Assembly (NCBI RefSeq): GCF_013342145.1
Contig: NZ_JABUQZ010000001.1
Coordinates: forward strand, 186,001-250,000
Length of the DNA stretch: 64,000 nucleotides
Direction of reading: 5' to 3'
Origin: Haloterrigena gelatinilytica
GTDB lineage: Archaea; Halobacteriota; Halobacteria; Halobacteriales; Natrialbaceae
Made by a program: the position numbers and the translations under genes. The notes under the pieces are model-generated. The model saw only the letters and a program-made list of their open reading frames with translations. It was not told the origin of the DNA and did not search any database. This document shows, one piece after another, positions 17,707-26,362 of this stretch (position 1 is the first letter of the stretch; every line of letters begins with the position of its first letter).

Positions 17707-18669
17707 GTGAATCTCTATCGTAGCGCCCGGGCCGTTGCCGGGGCGTCCGGTGACGATATGATCGACTGGCAGTCCGCGGCGGACGCCGCGAAGGCGGTAA
17801 CCGAGCCCGGCTCCCTCGACCTCGAGCCGGGCGAGCGGGAGGCGTTCGCCCGCGACGTGCGGGAGGCTCGCGACGGCATCCGCACGGTGTCGGGCGTCGA
17901 CTTCGACGTTCCCGACTCCATCGAGATTCAGAACCGTCACCACTGGATGGACGCGAACATCGCGACCTTCGAGCGCGTGATGGGGACCCTCGAGGAGCAG
18001 GTGCCGGCCGGCGCCTTCCCCGGCGTCGCCCGAACGATCAACACGGGGACGATGACCGTCCTGCTGGCCTTCCTCGGACGGAACGTCCTCGGGCAGTACG
18101 ATCCCCTGCTGCTGGCGAACGACCCCGAGGAGACCCACGCGCTGTACTTCGTCCGGCCGAACATCCTCGGTGCCGCCGAGAAACTCGACGTCGATGCCGA
18201 CCGGTTCCGCCGCTGGATCGCCTTCCACGAGGTGACCCACGCCGCGGAGTTCGGCGCCGCGCCGTGGCTCTCCGACCACTTAGAGGAGCGCATGGAAGAG
18301 GGCATCGCGAAGCTCTCGGACGGCTCGCTCGATCGCGCGTCGTTCCAGGACCTCGACGCCGCGATGACCGTCGTCGAGGGGTACGCCGAACTGCTGATGG
18401 ACCACGCCTTCGACGACGAGTACGCGGATCTGCGCCGGAAGCTCGACGCCCGTCGGCAGGGTCGGGGGCCGCTCCAGAAGCTGTTCCGTCGCCTGCTCGG
18501 CCTCGGACTCAAGGAACGCCAATACGAGCGCGGAAAGCACTTCTTCGAGACGATCGTCGAGAACCGCGACCTCGAGACCGCGGCGCTCGTCTGGGAGGGC
18601 CCCGAGAACCTCCCGACGCAGGACGAACTCGACGCGCCGACGATGTGGCTCCAGCGCGTCGATCGCTGA
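17707..18669 (+). CDS. Zinc-dependent metalloprotein of the DUF2342 / F420-associated family
   Basis: A 320 aa soluble protein with a gluzincin-like zinc site: the HExxH motif is FHEVTHAAEFGAAPWL (about residues 175-190), with a later EGYAELLMDH that could supply the third ligand. The family is found in actinobacteria and haloarchaea and is often named coenzyme F420 biosynthesis associated, from genome context rather than biochemistry. The start was placed at GTG 17707 (NLYRSARAV); the in-frame sequence before it is arginine- and serine-rich and looks like out-of-frame translation. It lies 82 bases after the stop of the small membrane protein. Confidence 0.78.
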   Translation: MNLYRSARAVAGASGDDMIDWQSAADAAKAVTEPGSLDLEPGEREAFARDVREARDGIRTVSGVDFDVPDSIEIQNRHHWMDANIATFERVMGTLEEQVPAGAFPGVARTINTGTMTVLLAFLGRNVLGQYDPLLLANDPEETHALYFVRPNILGAAEKLDVDADRFRRWIAFHEVTHAAEFGAAPWLSDHLEERMEEGIAKLSDGSLDRASFQDLDAAMTVVEGYAELLMDHAFDDEYADLRRKLDARRQGRGPLQKLFRRLLGLGLKERQYERGKHFFETIVENRDLETAALVWEGPENLPTQDELDAPTMWLQRVDR

Positions 18670-18762
18670 TCGCCGCCGGCCCGGACTAGCGTCGATTGCC
18701 GATCACCGACCGATCGAGACGCCGTTTCCGTCTCGACTCGAGTCGTTCCTCGCCGCGGCTCC

Positions 18763-18990
18763 CTAGCCCAGGATCCAGAGCAGATACCAGAGTAACGCGG
18801 CGCCGGCGACGACGCCGCCGACGGTCAACAGCCCGACGATGCGCGGCGACGCGCCGCCCCCGAGCGCCATCGTGCCGCCGGAGAGACCGACGAGCAGCAC
18901 GAACAGGGCCTTGAGTCGGGCCGACGGCTCCGTCAGCGAACTCGAGTCGGCGGCCCGACGCCTCGGATCGCGATCGGGGCCGCGACTCAT
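18763..18990 (-). CDS. Small two-helix membrane protein
   Basis: A 75 aa protein with a polar N-terminus (about 27 residues) and two hydrophobic helices, ALFVLLVGLSGGTMAL and IVGLLTVGGVVAGAALLWYLL, separated by a short loop. Its ATG overlaps the TGA of the upstream NTF2-like gene (ATGA), so the two are translationally coupled. Function is unknown. Confidence 0.7.
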   Translation of the reverse strand: MSRGPDRDPRRRAADSSSLTEPSARLKALFVLLVGLSGGTMALGGGASPRIVGLLTVGGVVAGAALLWYLLWILG

Positions 18991-19442
18991 AGGTCGTCGG
19001 CCGTACTGACGTGCATCGTGGCGAATCGCCACTGCGGCGCCGCTCCGTCCCCGGCCGCGTCCCGTTCGCTGCGCCCGTCCCGGACGAGCGTCCCGCTCCA
19101 CCGCGTCTCGAACTGTCGGTTCGCGCCGGTCTCGGCGTCCGTCCACGCCATCGTCACCTCGTCGGCGAACGTCGCGAACGCGTCGCGTTCTGCGACGACG
19201 AGGTGGTCGCTCTCGACGGTCCAGTCCGTGGTCGTCGCGGTCTGTTCCTCCAGTGCCTCGCGGACCGACTCGGACCCGAACAGGGCCTCGCTGATCCCGA
19301 ATTTGACGGTCGACTCGTCCTCGAGGAAGTACGGCTCGAGGGGGTCGCCGCTCCGGAGCGCGTCGTAGTAGTCGCGGACGACGGCCTCGGCTCCGTCAGC
19401 GTTTCCGTCGCTCATATCCGAGGCGTCGGAAGCCGACCCCAT
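18987..19442 (-). CDS. NTF2/SnoaL-like fold protein
   Basis: A 151 aa soluble protein with the pattern of a cone-shaped NTF2-like fold: an N-terminal helix (AEAVVRDYYDALRSGDP), a segment FLEDESTVKFGISEALFGS, a helix VREALEEQTATT, and a run of beta strands ending in WRFATMHVSTADDL. SnoaL-like proteins may be isomerases, cyclases or ligand-binding proteins, and no catalytic residue can be assigned here. A second in-frame ATG at 19415 (MSDGNADG) is an equally plausible start. It is coupled to the small membrane gene downstream by a four-base overlap. Confidence 0.7.
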   Translation of the reverse strand: MGSASDASDMSDGNADGAEAVVRDYYDALRSGDPLEPYFLEDESTVKFGISEALFGSESVREALEEQTATTTDWTVESDHLVVAERDAFATFADEVTMAWTDAETGANRQFETRWSGTLVRDGRSERDAAGDGAAPQWRFATMHVSTADDL

Positions 19443-19548
19443 AGAGTCACCGGACGCAGTCGCAGGCGCGTTCGGGTCATAGTACGTCTGTCCACGCGTC
19501 GAGCGGCGGACGCTCTATACGACTGTTCACAAACGAAGTGAACGATTC

Positions 19549-19589
19549 GCCGCCTGAGCGAGGCAACGCCCCGCTCAGGCGGCCTTTTT
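19549..19589 (+). terminator. Strong hairpin followed by a T run
   Basis: A perfect 12-base inverted repeat (19549-19560 GCCGCCTGAGCG, and 19572-19583) with an 11-base loop, followed by CTTTTT. It looks like an intrinsic terminator in the plus direction, yet both flanking genes are on the minus strand. It may terminate antisense transcription or be a mobile repeat. Just downstream AAAAAGTTCGGT occurs twice (about 19644-19673). Confidence 0.45.
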
Positions 19590-19670
19590 CATCGAAGTTT
19601 TTGCGCCGAGTGGTGAGTGAGTGCAGCGAACGAACCCGAGGCGGAAAAAGTTCGGTGGAAAAAGTTCGGT

Positions 19671-20222
19671 TTACATAAAGCCCCGATCGACCTCGTCGGT
19701 CTCGATCAGGTCCTCGAGCTCCGCGTTCAGCAGTTCGTCGGCCTCCTCGAACCGCTCCGAGAGGTCCTCGAGTTCGTCGGGACGGTCGTACTGGTCGTAC
19801 TCCATCGGCCCGAACGCGGGGCTCTCGAGGGCCTCCATGACGTCGTCGAACAGGTCCTGGGGCCGCGTCGGCGCGTCGGCGTGGGTCTCGAGGACGGTCT
19901 CGAGGCGCTTCGAGACCGTTTCGGCCTGTTCCTCGTCCTCGGGGGGCGACTGGACGGCGAACCGCCCGCCGGTGTCCGCCTCGGGGAGGAAGGCGCCGAT
20001 CTCGTCGTCGAGGTTGCGGGCGACCCGCGTGCCGACCCCGCGGACCTCGAAGGGGTTCTTCGCGTAGGTCTTCAGGAAGAAGACCCCGGCGCCGGGATGC
20101 GCGAGGTACATGTCTTCGCCGACGCCGGCGGCGCGATCGCCGGCGACTGCGCGCCACTGCTCCGGGTCGACGTCTCGCTCCGTGACGTCCTCGAGTATGT
20201 CCTGCCACTCGCGAATCCGCAT
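19671..20222 (-). CDS. Conserved haloarchaeal protein of unknown function
   Basis: A 183 aa acidic soluble protein. The N-terminal half is structured: MRIREWQDILEDVTERDVD, then YLAHPGAGVFFLKTYAKNPF, which carries hydrophobic and aromatic residues typical of a folded core. The C-terminal 90 residues are largely Glu/Asp-rich helices (DELEDLSERFEEADELLN). No catalytic motif or membrane helix is seen. The start is ATG 20222. I believe such proteins are restricted to haloarchaea but cannot name a family. The stop lies next to a short direct repeat. Confidence 0.65.
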   Translation of the reverse strand: MRIREWQDILEDVTERDVDPEQWRAVAGDRAAGVGEDMYLAHPGAGVFFLKTYAKNPFEVRGVGTRVARNLDDEIGAFLPEADTGGRFAVQSPPEDEEQAETVSKRLETVLETHADAPTRPQDLFDDVMEALESPAFGPMEYDQYDRPDELEDLSERFEEADELLNAELEDLIETDEVDRGFM

Positions 20223-20381
20223 ACGTGTGGGTTGTGATGCGGACAGAATGAACGTATCGGTCGCGCCGACCGTCGCCGCCGGCGCCGATCGGGACCGTTT
20301 TCGTCACCACCGAGGAGCCGAATCGAACCAAAAGGGATACGATGCCTCCTCGAAGCAAGGAAAGTAACCGACGCTTTCCCC

Positions 20382-20645
20382 ATGTCCGTCCGGCAACCAC
20401 TCTCGCTCGTCGAACTGTTTCTCGCTACACCAGCGAAGAGTTCCCTCCTCGCGCTCGGCCCGCTCGCCCTGGCGCTCGGTCAACTCGGGAACAGCTACGT
20501 CAACGGCATCTCTCCCGCCGTCTCGGTCGGCTTCGCCGTCGTCATGATCGGCTTCGCCGTCGTCGCGACGCGCCATCACGCCGCCGAACACCGGCTCCGG
20601 CGACTCGAGGGCGACCTCGAGGCCGATCTCCGGTCGACGCGGTAA
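20382..20645 (+). CDS. Small two-helix membrane protein
   Basis: An 87 aa protein with two hydrophobic segments (SSLLALGPLALALGQLG and VSVGFAVVMIGFAVVA), a histidine pair (TRHHAAEHRL) and a charged C-terminal helix (RRLEGDLEADLRS). It is similar in size and layout to other haloarchaeal proteins of unknown function. It is isolated between oppositely oriented genes. Confidence 0.6.
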   Translation: MSVRQPLSLVELFLATPAKSSLLALGPLALALGQLGNSYVNGISPAVSVGFAVVMIGFAVVATRHHAAEHRLRRLEGDLEADLRSTR

Positions 20646-20729
20646 TCAGCGGTTAGCGTCGACCCCCGTTCCGTACGTCCGTTTCTACCCGACCACTCGG
20701 GCACGGGTCCGTGCCCGCGTCGCCCGGAT

Positions 20730-21305
20730 TCAGGCCCGCGCGGAGTCCGTCGCGACCGACCGCGCCTCGCGCGCGTCGTAAGCGTTGTAGCCGGCCAGGG
20801 CCGCGATCAGTAGCCCGGAGGCGAGCGTGCTCCAGAACGGGCTCTCCGTCAGCCCGAGTCCGGCCGGCATCTCCAGCAGCGCGGGCGCGACGATCAGCCA
20901 GATTCCGAGCAGCGCGACCAGTCCCGAGACGCCGACGCTGAGCGGGATGTCGTTGGCGAGCCGGTAGTAGTTGTAGGCCCCCGCGGCGAAGACGACGCCC
21001 CCGACGAGGACGTTGTTCCAGAACGCGGCCGACGAGACGTCGTAGAGGGCGACGACCGACAGGGCGACCCACGCGCCGATGACGGCGATGATCCCGCTGA
21101 TGACCGAGATCTTTCGCCGGCGCTCCTCGTTTGCGACCCGGGTCGTCTCGTCGCGGCGGTCTCGCCCGGGATCGTCCCGGTCTCCGACCCCGGTCCCGGA
21201 GTCGACGTCGTCGGACGGCGACCGCATCCCCTCGTCGCGGTCGGCTCCCCCCTCGACGCCGTCCGATCGGTCTCGATCGCGGTCGTCGCCGTTCGAGTTG
21301 CTCAT
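20730..21305 (-). CDS. SPW-repeat-like membrane protein
   Basis: A 191 aa protein. The first 65 residues are very polar and disordered (many Asp, Arg and Gly). Four hydrophobic helices follow, arranged as two copies of a helix pair: ISGIIAVIGAWVALSVVAL and VSGLVALLGIWLIVAPALL. The repeated xGxW...P pattern is typical of SPW-repeat proteins, which occur widely in actinobacteria, proteobacteria and haloarchaea and have no known function. The start at ATG 21305 was chosen because in-frame sequence further upstream is basic. Confidence 0.75.
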   Translation of the reverse strand: MSNSNGDDRDRDRSDGVEGGADRDEGMRSPSDDVDSGTGVGDRDDPGRDRRDETTRVANEERRRKISVISGIIAVIGAWVALSVVALYDVSSAAFWNNVLVGGVVFAAGAYNYYRLANDIPLSVGVSGLVALLGIWLIVAPALLEMPAGLGLTESPFWSTLASGLLIAALAGYNAYDAREARSVATDSARA

Positions 21306-21503
21306 GTGGGTCGTCGATTCGATCGGCTCGGCAAAAACGGCGACGACTGTTCCAGTGACTGGAACGGCTACCCGCCGGTAATCGATCGTTACACCGGCGA
21401 GTGCCGGTGATTCGATATATAGGAGTCGGCGCGGGGACGACTTCCCGGCGGAACTCGGCCGCGACCGATAGCGTTTTTGACGGCTCGGCCGTGACGGATA
21501 GCC

Positions 21504-24233
21504 GTGCACGTACGCGGAACCGTCGCGGGCGAGGTCGAGACGAAGTCGGTCAGCGGGAGCGAACTCGCCGAGGTGCCGTTGCGCCTCGCGGACGACGCCG
21601 ACGGCGAGTCCCCGAACGGCGAGACGCTGGCTCGAGACGGCGGCGCGGCGACGGCGGTCGAGGGCGATCACGAGACGACGCAGGTGACGCTATGGGGGAA
21701 GTGGACCGAGTCGGCCGAGTACCTCGAGCCGGGGATGGAACTGCTCGTCACGGACGCCGAGGAGACGGAGTTTCGGGGCGAGACGCAGTACGCGACGACC
21801 GGCGACTCCTACGTCGTCGTCGAGCCCTCCTTCCTCGTGAACGTGACGTCGCTGCGCAACTGGGTCGAGTGCCCCCGGCTGTACTATCTGAACAAGCTCT
21901 CGGGGGTGCCGCTGAACTACCCCGTCGTGAAGGGGACGCTCGTCCACGAGGTCTTCGGCGATCTGCTGCGGGGTCGCGACCTCGAGGAGTCCATCGATGC
22001 TCGCGTCGAGGAGCGGGGTCTCCAGCTCGGCCTGCTCGGCGAGACCCCGGAGGCCGTAGCGGAGGACGTCCGCGAGAACGCGAAAGCGATCGAGGGCTGG
22101 CTCGAGCAGGGTCGCCTGACCGAAGAGGATAGCTGGCGTTCGGAGCAACTGCTCATCAGCGAGACCTTCGGGATTCGGGGCCGCGCCGACGCGATCCGTC
22201 GGGGCGCGCCGGTCGAACTCAAGACCGGGAAGAACCTGAAGAAGGAACCCCGGTTCAAGGACAAGGTGCAGGCCGCGTGTTACGCGCTCCTGCTCGAGGA
22301 GCACGGGGGAGACGTCGACACCGGCACGCTGCTCTACACCAAGAACTCCACGCTGGAGCGCAACGAGGAGACCGGCGACCTCACGCCGGCCAAGGAGTTC
22401 TCGATGGGGCAGGGACTGTTGAAGTTCGTCGTCCGCCTGCGCAACGAACTCGCGGCGATGGAGGTCAAGGGCGAGGTCCCGACCGGCTACGAGGGGTCGG
22501 CCAAGTGCGAGTACTGCTTCGAGCAGGACACCTGCATGGTCGTCTCGGGACGGCTCGATCAGGAGTCGAAAGCCGGCCAGATCGGACAAGCCCTGCCCGA
22601 GGAGGAACGCGAGTACTTCGACCGCTTCTACCGCGCCATCGAGGAGGAACGCCGCGAGGTCCACCGCGAGTACGCCAAGCTCTGGGAACAGACGGCCCAG
22701 GAGCGGGCCGACGACGACCGCGCGCTGATCGACCTCGAGTTCCTCGAGCAGCGGAAGCTCGCGGAGGGACGGTGGGAACTGCGCGCCCGCCGGACGAGCG
22801 GCGCCAACTCGAAGCTCCGGGAGGGCGATCTGGTGCTGGCCAGCGACGGCGACCCGGTGCGGGGCGACGCTGAACTCGCGAGGATCGAGCGACTCGACGA
22901 CGAGATCGTCCTCACGGCCGACGAACCCGTCGAGGTGACTCGGCTCGACGTCTACCCCTCCGAGCTGACGACCGACCGGCTGCTCGTCGCCATGCACGAC
23001 TTCCTCCTGAAGGGCAGCGACCGACGCAAGGACGTGCTCTTCGACCGCGCGGCTCCCGAGTTCGAATCCGTCGACGAAACCTTCATCGGCAACAACGACG
23101 CGCAGGACGAGGCCGTCCGGCTGGCCGTCGGCGCCGAGGACGTCGCCCTGATCCACGGCCCGCCGGGCACCGGCAAGACCTACACCATCGCTCGGGCCAT
23201 CCGCGCGATGGTCGAACGCGGCGAGCGCGTCCTGCTGTCGGCCTTTACCAATCGCGCCGTCGACAACGCCCTCGAGGCGCTGCTCGAGCAACTCGAGGAC
23301 GTGATCGACGAGGATCGAGTCGTCCGCGTCGGATCCGAGAGCGGCGTTCGCGAGGACATGGAGCCGTACCGCCTCGAGCGCGCCGGCGACCCCGAGGACC
23401 GGGTGGCCGAACTCGAGAACGCGCAGGTCGTGGCCGCGACGACGGCGACCTGCGGCTCTCGAATCATGAAAGAGCAGTCGTTCGACGCGGCGCTGGTCGA
23501 CGAGGCCGCCCAGTTGACCGAACCCGGAACGCACGCGGCGACGAACCTGGCCGAGCGGTTCGTCCTCGTCGGCGACCACGAGCAGCTGCCGCCCGTGGTG
23601 CGGGCGGAGAACGACCTGACCGAGTCGCTGTTCGAGCGACTCGTCGACCTCCACCCCGACGCCGGCGTCATGCTCGACCGCCAGTACCGGATGAACCAGC
23701 GCATTCAGGCGTTCGCCTCCACCGAGTTCTACGACGGGGAGCTGCGACCCGCTGAGCCCGAGGTCGCCGCTCGAACCCTCGACGACCTCGAGGGCGTCTC
23801 CCGGGAAGGTCTCCCCGCCGCCCTCCGGGACCCGGTCGCGTTCGTCGACGTCGAGGGCGACGGGGGGCGGTACACCGACAGCGAGGAGGCCGCGCGAATC
23901 ACCGACCTGATCGAGACCTACGAGGCCGCGGGGCTCGAGCGCACGGATATCGGCGTCATCGCCCCCTTCCGCGCGCAGGTCTCGGAGATCTCGAAACACG
24001 TCCCCGACGAGGTCGCCGTCGACACCGTCGACCGCTTCCAGGGCTCGAGCCAGGAGGTCATTATCGTCTCCTTTACCGCGACCGGCGCGCTCGAGGGGCC
24101 GATCTTCGAGGACTACCGGCGAATTAACGTCGCGCTCACGCGGCCCAAGCGCGCGCTGGTGCTGGTCGGCGATGCGAACGCGCTGGCGACGGACCCCGTC
24201 TACGAGCGGATGCTCGAGTGGGCGACCCGCTGA
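21504..24233 (+). CDS. Dna2-like nuclease-helicase (RecB-type nuclease plus SF1 helicase)
   Basis: A 909 aa DNA repair and replication enzyme expected to unwind and cut single-stranded flaps. N-terminal RecB/Cas4-type nuclease (about residues 105-345): VHEVFGDLL, FGIRGRADAIRR, PVELKTGKN (catalytic D, E and K), with a cysteine in NWVECPRLYY (near 123) and three in KCEYCFEQDTC (335, 338, 344) that would hold a 4Fe-4S cluster. SF1B helicase domain: Walker A HGPPGTGKTYT (about 551-560), motif II VDEAAQLTEPG, motif III VGDHEQLPPV, motif IV RQYRMNQ, motif V DTVDRFQGSSQEV and motif VI NVALTRPKRAL. The start is GTG 21504 in VHVRGTVAG. It stands alone. The domain order matches haloarchaeal and eukaryotic Dna2. 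Confidence 0.92.
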   Translation: MHVRGTVAGEVETKSVSGSELAEVPLRLADDADGESPNGETLARDGGAATAVEGDHETTQVTLWGKWTESAEYLEPGMELLVTDAEETEFRGETQYATTGDSYVVVEPSFLVNVTSLRNWVECPRLYYLNKLSGVPLNYPVVKGTLVHEVFGDLLRGRDLEESIDARVEERGLQLGLLGETPEAVAEDVRENAKAIEGWLEQGRLTEEDSWRSEQLLISETFGIRGRADAIRRGAPVELKTGKNLKKEPRFKDKVQAACYALLLEEHGGDVDTGTLLYTKNSTLERNEETGDLTPAKEFSMGQGLLKFVVRLRNELAAMEVKGEVPTGYEGSAKCEYCFEQDTCMVVSGRLDQESKAGQIGQALPEEEREYFDRFYRAIEEERREVHREYAKLWEQTAQERADDDRALIDLEFLEQRKLAEGRWELRARRTSGANSKLREGDLVLASDGDPVRGDAELARIERLDDEIVLTADEPVEVTRLDVYPSELTTDRLLVAMHDFLLKGSDRRKDVLFDRAAPEFESVDETFIGNNDAQDEAVRLAVGAEDVALIHGPPGTGKTYTIARAIRAMVERGERVLLSAFTNRAVDNALEALLEQLEDVIDEDRVVRVGSESGVREDMEPYRLERAGDPEDRVAELENAQVVAATTATCGSRIMKEQSFDAALVDEAAQLTEPGTHAATNLAERFVLVGDHEQLPPVVRAENDLTESLFERLVDLHPDAGVMLDRQYRMNQRIQAFASTEFYDGELRPAEPEVAARTLDDLEGVSREGLPAALRDPVAFVDVEGDGGRYTDSEEAARITDLIETYEAAGLERTDIGVIAPFRAQVSEISKHVPDEVAVDTVDRFQGSSQEVIIVSFTATGALEGPIFEDYRRINVALTRPKRALVLVGDANALATDPVYERMLEWATR

Positions 24234-24264
24234 CGGCGGCGTTACAGTCGGACCTCGGCGGCTC

Positions 24265-24555
24265 TCACGTCGATTCGCGGACGACGATCTCTCCCGTTTC
24301 GAAAACGTAGATGTCGTACTCGTCGACGGTGAACCGGATCTCCGCTCCGCCGCTCCCCTCGTGTTCGATCAGTAGATCGAGCGCTTCGGGATTCACGTAG
24401 TCGTACAGCGTGAACTCGAGGGCTGTCGGATCGACGTTCTCGATCGCGGCGATCGTGCGGACGATCGCGATGCTGATCGGCGTCTCGTCGTCGGGCGCGT
24501 ATTCGATCACGGTCGAGCCGTCTCCGTCGGTTGGGGGCCAGCGATCGGTGGCCAT
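24265..24555 (-). CDS. HalOD1 output-domain protein
   Basis: A 96 aa protein consisting almost entirely of one HalOD1 domain, a haloarchaeal signal-output module. Typical text is TPISIAIVRTIAAIENVDPT followed by LYDYVNPEALDLL and FTVDEYDIYVFETGEIVV. Its molecular role is not known; single-domain copies are numerous in haloarchaea and are thought to take part in two-component-like signalling. It lies between the Dna2-like gene (convergent) and an HTH_10 regulator. Confidence 0.88.
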   Translation of the reverse strand: MATDRWPPTDGDGSTVIEYAPDDETPISIAIVRTIAAIENVDPTALEFTLYDYVNPEALDLLIEHEGSGGAEIRFTVDEYDIYVFETGEIVVREST

Positions 24556-24674
24556 CTACGAACCGTTCGTGATACGCGTCCGTGATGCTATCATGCGGAT
24601 GGTCAGGGTGTTCAAGTCCCCTCGAGAACCGACCCGCCGTCGGCGCTCGACCGCGCGATGCGAGGGCGTCGCCG

Positions 24675-25334
24675 TCACCGGTCGTCGGCGCGGGAGTTCG
24701 CGTCGGCCACGTTCAATTCCGTCGCCAGAATTTGTGAGGACGCGCGGCGGAGGCGTTCGGAGACCGATTGGTCCGAAATACCGAACTCGTCGGCCAGTTC
24801 CTGTACCGACACCTCCCGCGGAACCTCGTAGTAGCCGCGCTCGACGGCCGCCACGAGCGTCTCGTACTGCTCGACGGTCAACCCGGGCCGTTCGGGCCCA
24901 GTTTTCGGCCCCTTCCGGACGCTCGCGACGTCGACGTCGACGTCTCGCTCGAGGAATCGACGGTAGGTCCGGGTCGCGCTCTCGTGATCGGGGAATCGCA
25001 TTCGGATCGACCAGACGCCGCTATCGGCCGAGGCGGCGAGTATCGTGCCGCCCTCTTCGAACGGCAGCGCCCCGATCTCGTAGATCTCGGCCGCGAACCG
25101 AACCTCGTACAACCACTCGTCGGAGGCCGCCCGTATCCGCGAGTACGCGTCGACGCTGGGGTCCGCCTCGAGGGCCGCTTCGATCGCCGATCGCTCGGCG
25201 CCGCCGAACCAGAGGCCCGGCGTCTCGCTGACGACCGCCCGTTCGAGGTAGCAGTAACACGATCGGACGCGGTCGAACGTCTCGCCCAGCGCGGTTTCGG
25301 CCGCCGGCAGTTCCAATTCGACGAACGTTGCCAT
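24675..25334 (-). CDS. HTH_10 (bacterio-opsin activator type) transcription regulator
   Basis: A 219 aa regulator. The N-terminal sensing part (residues 1-155) starts MATFVELELPAAETALGETF and includes LYEVRFAAEIYEIGALPF. The C-terminal HTH_10 domain reads LTVEQYETLVAAVERGYYEV, PREVSVQELADEFGISDQSV and SERLRRASSQIL. ATG 25334 gives the conserved start; longer in-frame extensions are basic and cysteine-containing and not typical. It is divergent from the PAP2 phosphatase gene (start 25446), with 111 bases between them. Confidence 0.87.
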   Translation of the reverse strand: MATFVELELPAAETALGETFDRVRSCYCYLERAVVSETPGLWFGGAERSAIEAALEADPSVDAYSRIRAASDEWLYEVRFAAEIYEIGALPFEEGGTILAASADSGVWSIRMRFPDHESATRTYRRFLERDVDVDVASVRKGPKTGPERPGLTVEQYETLVAAVERGYYEVPREVSVQELADEFGISDQSVSERLRRASSQILATELNVADANSRADDR

Positions 25335-25445
25335 TCCGTGGCAGCGAGTGCCATCCGCGCCGAAATAAAGGAGACGCTTGCAGCCGGGGGCGGAGAGCGG
25401 GAAGAAACGAACGTTTACTTCCGGGGACGAGAAACGGCACTCGAC

Positions 25446-26288
25446 ATGCGCTTCGAGGAGCAAAGCGCGATCGTCCGCGAACTGTTTCCCGCCGAGTACG
25501 CCGAGTTCGTCGTCGCCGTCACCGAACTCGGCGGAACGACGGTTCTAATGGCCGTCCTCGCCGTCCTGTTCTGGTCGGGGTGGCGTCGCCGGAGCGCACT
25601 CGTGATCAGTTACGCGGTCGCCGGGCTCGCCCTCCTGCTCTCGATTAAGGCCCTGTTCGGCCTGCCGCGGCCGCCGGAGGACGTCCTGCTACTCCCCCTC
25701 GAGGAGGAACGCGAGGGGTACGGCTTCCCCAGCGGCCACGCCTTCGCCGCCACGGTCGTCTACGGCGGGCTCGTCGCCGCGTCCGACCGAACGCGGGACG
25801 TCCGCGCGCTGGCGGCCGCCGGCACGCTCGTCGCGCTCGTCTCGCTCTCCCGGGTCGTGCTCGGCGTCCACTACCTCGGCGACGTGATCGTCGGCGCGGT
25901 CCTCGGCGTCGCGTTCCTCGCCGCTATGGCCCGCCTCGCGGGGGACGATCCCCGCCGCGGCTTCGCGATCGCGTTCGGACTCGCGCTCGTCACCGTCGTC
26001 GTCGCGGGAGCCACCGAGGACTCGCTGCTCGGCCTCGGCGGGGCGATCGGCGGACTCTGTTCCGCGGGGTGGATCGATCGCCTTCCCGACCTCCGCACTC
26101 GCCTCGAGACTGGCGCCCTCGTCGCCGTCGGTAGCGGCGGCGCCGCTGCAATCCAGGTCGCCGAGGCGACCGTCTCCTTCGTGCCGGCGCTCGTCGCGCT
26201 CTACGCCGCGCTCGTCGCGTGGGTGTTCCTCGCGCCGATCGCGGTCGGCCGCCTCGGTATCGGTGCGACCGGGACGTTCCGGGCGTAG
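25446..26288 (+). CDS. PAP2 family membrane phosphatase
   Basis: A 280 aa integral membrane enzyme that removes phosphate from a lipid phosphate or polyprenyl diphosphate. The three acid-phosphatase motifs are complete: KALFGLPRP (C1), YGFPSGHAFAAT (C2) and SRVVLGVHYLGDVIVG (C3). About eight hydrophobic helices are visible, the last four after the catalytic core. The start at ATG 25446 fits an N-terminal amphipathic segment (MRFEEQSAIVRELFP). Substrate is unknown. In haloarchaea such enzymes may act in dolichol phosphate recycling or ether-lipid synthesis, which is inference. Confidence 0.9.
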   Translation: MRFEEQSAIVRELFPAEYAEFVVAVTELGGTTVLMAVLAVLFWSGWRRRSALVISYAVAGLALLLSIKALFGLPRPPEDVLLLPLEEEREGYGFPSGHAFAATVVYGGLVAASDRTRDVRALAAAGTLVALVSLSRVVLGVHYLGDVIVGAVLGVAFLAAMARLAGDDPRRGFAIAFGLALVTVVVAGATEDSLLGLGGAIGGLCSAGWIDRLPDLRTRLETGALVAVGSGGAAAIQVAEATVSFVPALVALYAALVAWVFLAPIAVGRLGIGATGTFRA

Positions 26289-26362
26289 TCGATCCCTCTC
26301 GCGCCGTCCGTCCCCGGCGAGAACCGGCGACGCTTTTCACGATCCGCGTGCGAACCGAACGC

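Noticed and set aside
21690-23999. 769-codon open frame opposite the Dna2-like gene
   Set aside because: It has low-complexity Leu/Val/Arg/Gly text produced by G+C-rich codons in the antisense frame, and the plus strand has complete helicase motifs.
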